NCBI RefSeq assembly: GCF_018402495.1
Contig: NZ_JAGYIU010000002.1
Coordinates: 214,984-278,983, forward strand
Reading direction: 5' to 3'
DNA: 64,000 nucleotides
Origin: Pseudoalteromonas sp.
Lineage (GTDB): Bacteria; Pseudomonadota; Gammaproteobacteria; Enterobacterales; Alteromonadaceae
A program made the translations under genes and the position numbers. Below are positions 63,001-64,000 of this stretch, in pieces. The notes beneath the pieces are model-generated. The model ran no database searches, was not told the origin of the DNA, and saw nothing but the letters and a program-made list of their open reading frames with translations. Each line of letters starts with the position of its first letter. The stretch's first letter is position 1.

Positions 63001-64000
63001 CTAAGCGAATTGACGCATCTCACCTTCGCCGTCAACGTTACTAACACAGCGACCACAAATTTCAGGATGAGCTGGTTCAATACCCACATCGTCACTGTAA
63101 TGCCAACAACGTTCACACTTTTTAGCATCTGTTGCTGAAACGCTAATGTACAAACCATCAATTTCAGTAGCTTGTGAATTTTCAGGTTGACTATCTACTT
63201 CGGTAACGTTAACCGCAGAAGTTAGTAACACAAAGCGCAGCTCATCACCTAATGGGGCTAGCGTTGCTGCAAGCTCTTTGCCGGCAAACAGGTTAACGGT
63301 TGCTTGTAATGTTGCACCAATCACTTCTTCTTTACGTGCTGCCTCTAACAGGCGGTTCACTTCGTCACGCACATTTAAAATAGCTTGCCAGTCTTCATTG
63401 CTAAATTTGGTCGTAGTTGGCGCTTGTAAGCCCTCATACCATGTTGAAGTAAACACGTAGTCACTGCGCTCACCCGGCAGTGCTTCCCAAATTTCTTGAG
63501 CAGTAAAGCTCATGATTGGCGCCATCCAACGCGTCATCGCCTCAGCAATATGGTAAAGTGCTGTTTGACAAGAACGACGTGCATGGCTGTCGCTTTTTGC
63601 CGTATACTGACGGTCTTTTATAACGTCTAAGTAGAACGAACCAAGCTCACCGGTACAGAAGTTCATTAGCTTTTGCGTTACTAATAGCATTTGGTAACTA
63701 TCGTACGCAGCTAAAATTTCATCCTGTAGCTGGGCTGCACGTCCTACAATCCACTTATCAAGCTCAACCATATCATCCACAGCAACTTGATCTGTTTTTG
63801 GATCAAAACCGCTCAGGTTAGCAAGCAAGTAACGGCTAGTGTTACGAATACGACGGTAACGATCCGCAGAACGTTTGAATATTTCATCTGATACCGTCAT
63901 TTCTGCAGTATAATCAGTTGATGCTACCCATAAACGTAAAATATCAGCGCCCAGTTTATTCATCACATTTTGTGGTGAAATAACATTACCGAGTGACTTA
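63001..64000 (-). CDS. ileS: Isoleucyl-tRNA synthetase (C-terminal part)
   Basis: About 333 residues at the C-terminus are in the window; the N-terminus lies beyond the right edge. The first visible residues KSLGN are the end of the KMSKS signature loop. The anticodon-binding domain follows, and a zinc-binding motif near the end ([12 protein letters not shown]...CGRC) is typical of bacterial IleRS. First visible gene of the ileS-lspA-fkpB-ispH operon. Confidence 0.97.
   Translation of the reverse strand, partial: KSLGNVISPQNVMNKLGADILRLWVASTDYTAEMTVSDEIFKRSADRYRRIRNTSRYLLANLSGFDPKTDQVAVDDMVELDKWIVGRAAQLQDEILAAYDSYQMLLVTQKLMNFCTGELGSFYLDVIKDRQYTAKSDSHARRSCQTALYHIAEAMTRWMAPIMSFTAQEIWEALPGERSDYVFTSTWYEGLQAPTTTKFSNEDWQAILNVRDEVNRLLEAARKEEVIGATLQATVNLFAGKELAATLAPLGDELRFVLLTSAVNVTEVDSQPENSQATEIDGLYISVSATDAKKCERCWHYSDDVGIEPAHPEICGRCVSNVDGEGEMRQFA

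Overview
This 64 kb window is chromosomal DNA of a low-GC marine gammaproteobacterium. Gene content and order (rluD-pgeF-clpB divergent from bamD, the rpsP-rimM-trmD-rplS operon beside ffh and ypjD, fadIJ, sixA beside an insulinase-type M16 peptidase, a moxR/bat operon, many GGDEF/EAL proteins) point to the Alteromonadales, most likely Pseudoalteromonas. That placement is inference from recognised gene neighbourhoods, not a database result. The window is almost entirely coding. I see no rRNA or tRNA genes, prophage, CRISPR array or intact insertion sequence.

Layout. 1-7.4 kb: an ATP-NAD kinase-like gene cut by the window edge, epmC, a secreted 2H phosphoesterase, a DUF4112 membrane protein, aroC, prmB divergent from smrB, an AEC permease and sixA. 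7.5-14.1 kb: a cytoplasmic M16 metallopeptidase, a PAS-GGDEF-EAL protein, efpL and a YjbR protein. 14.2-17.8 kb: the fadIJ beta-oxidation operon with a FadR-like palindrome upstream. 18-26.3 kb: a MoxR/DUF58/DUF4381/BatA/BatB-C/BatD operon with an ECF-like sigma factor and DUF3379 membrane protein directly downstream. 26.4-34.6 kb: aromatic amino acid metabolism (aminotransferase, attenuated pheA, tyrA), a GAF protein, yciH and a Cache-GGDEF-EAL protein. 34.8-42.5 kb: a MYG1 protein, the rpsP operon, ffh, ypjD, a CNNM/CorC protein and an SLT-type lipoprotein. 42.6-52.1 kb: gshA, an Aer-like chemoreceptor, clpB with a heat-shock promoter, pgeF, rluD, bamD, a MITE-like element and glnB. 52.3-61.1 kb: a type IV pilus minor pilin cluster (two FimT/FimU-type pseudopilins converging on pilV-pilW-pilX-pilY1-pilE) with a LytTR-type two-component pair directly upstream. 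61.1-64 kb: ileS-lspA-fkpB-ispH.

How the parts work together. AroC makes chorismate; PheA and TyrA take it to phenylpyruvate and 4-hydroxyphenylpyruvate; the aminotransferase finishes Phe/Tyr. Control is visible as a Phe-rich leader peptide and attenuator before pheA and a TyrR-box-like site before tyrA. EpmC, PrmB, SmrB, EfpL, RimM, TrmD, RluD and YciH are translation-related. The pilus cluster, its LytTR regulators, the chemoreceptor and two c-di-GMP enzymes concern surface behaviour. The most interesting signals are: the AlgZ/AlgR-like pair placed inside the conserved ispH-pil neighbourhood with a direct repeat matching LytTR sites in front of pilV; a duplicated cysteine motif beside the PilY1 MIDAS; a FimT-type pilin with a C-terminal GRIR motif; the bat operon followed by a sigma/DUF3379 pair; the pheA attenuator; and the 266-bp terminal-inverted-repeat element next to the glnB stop codon.
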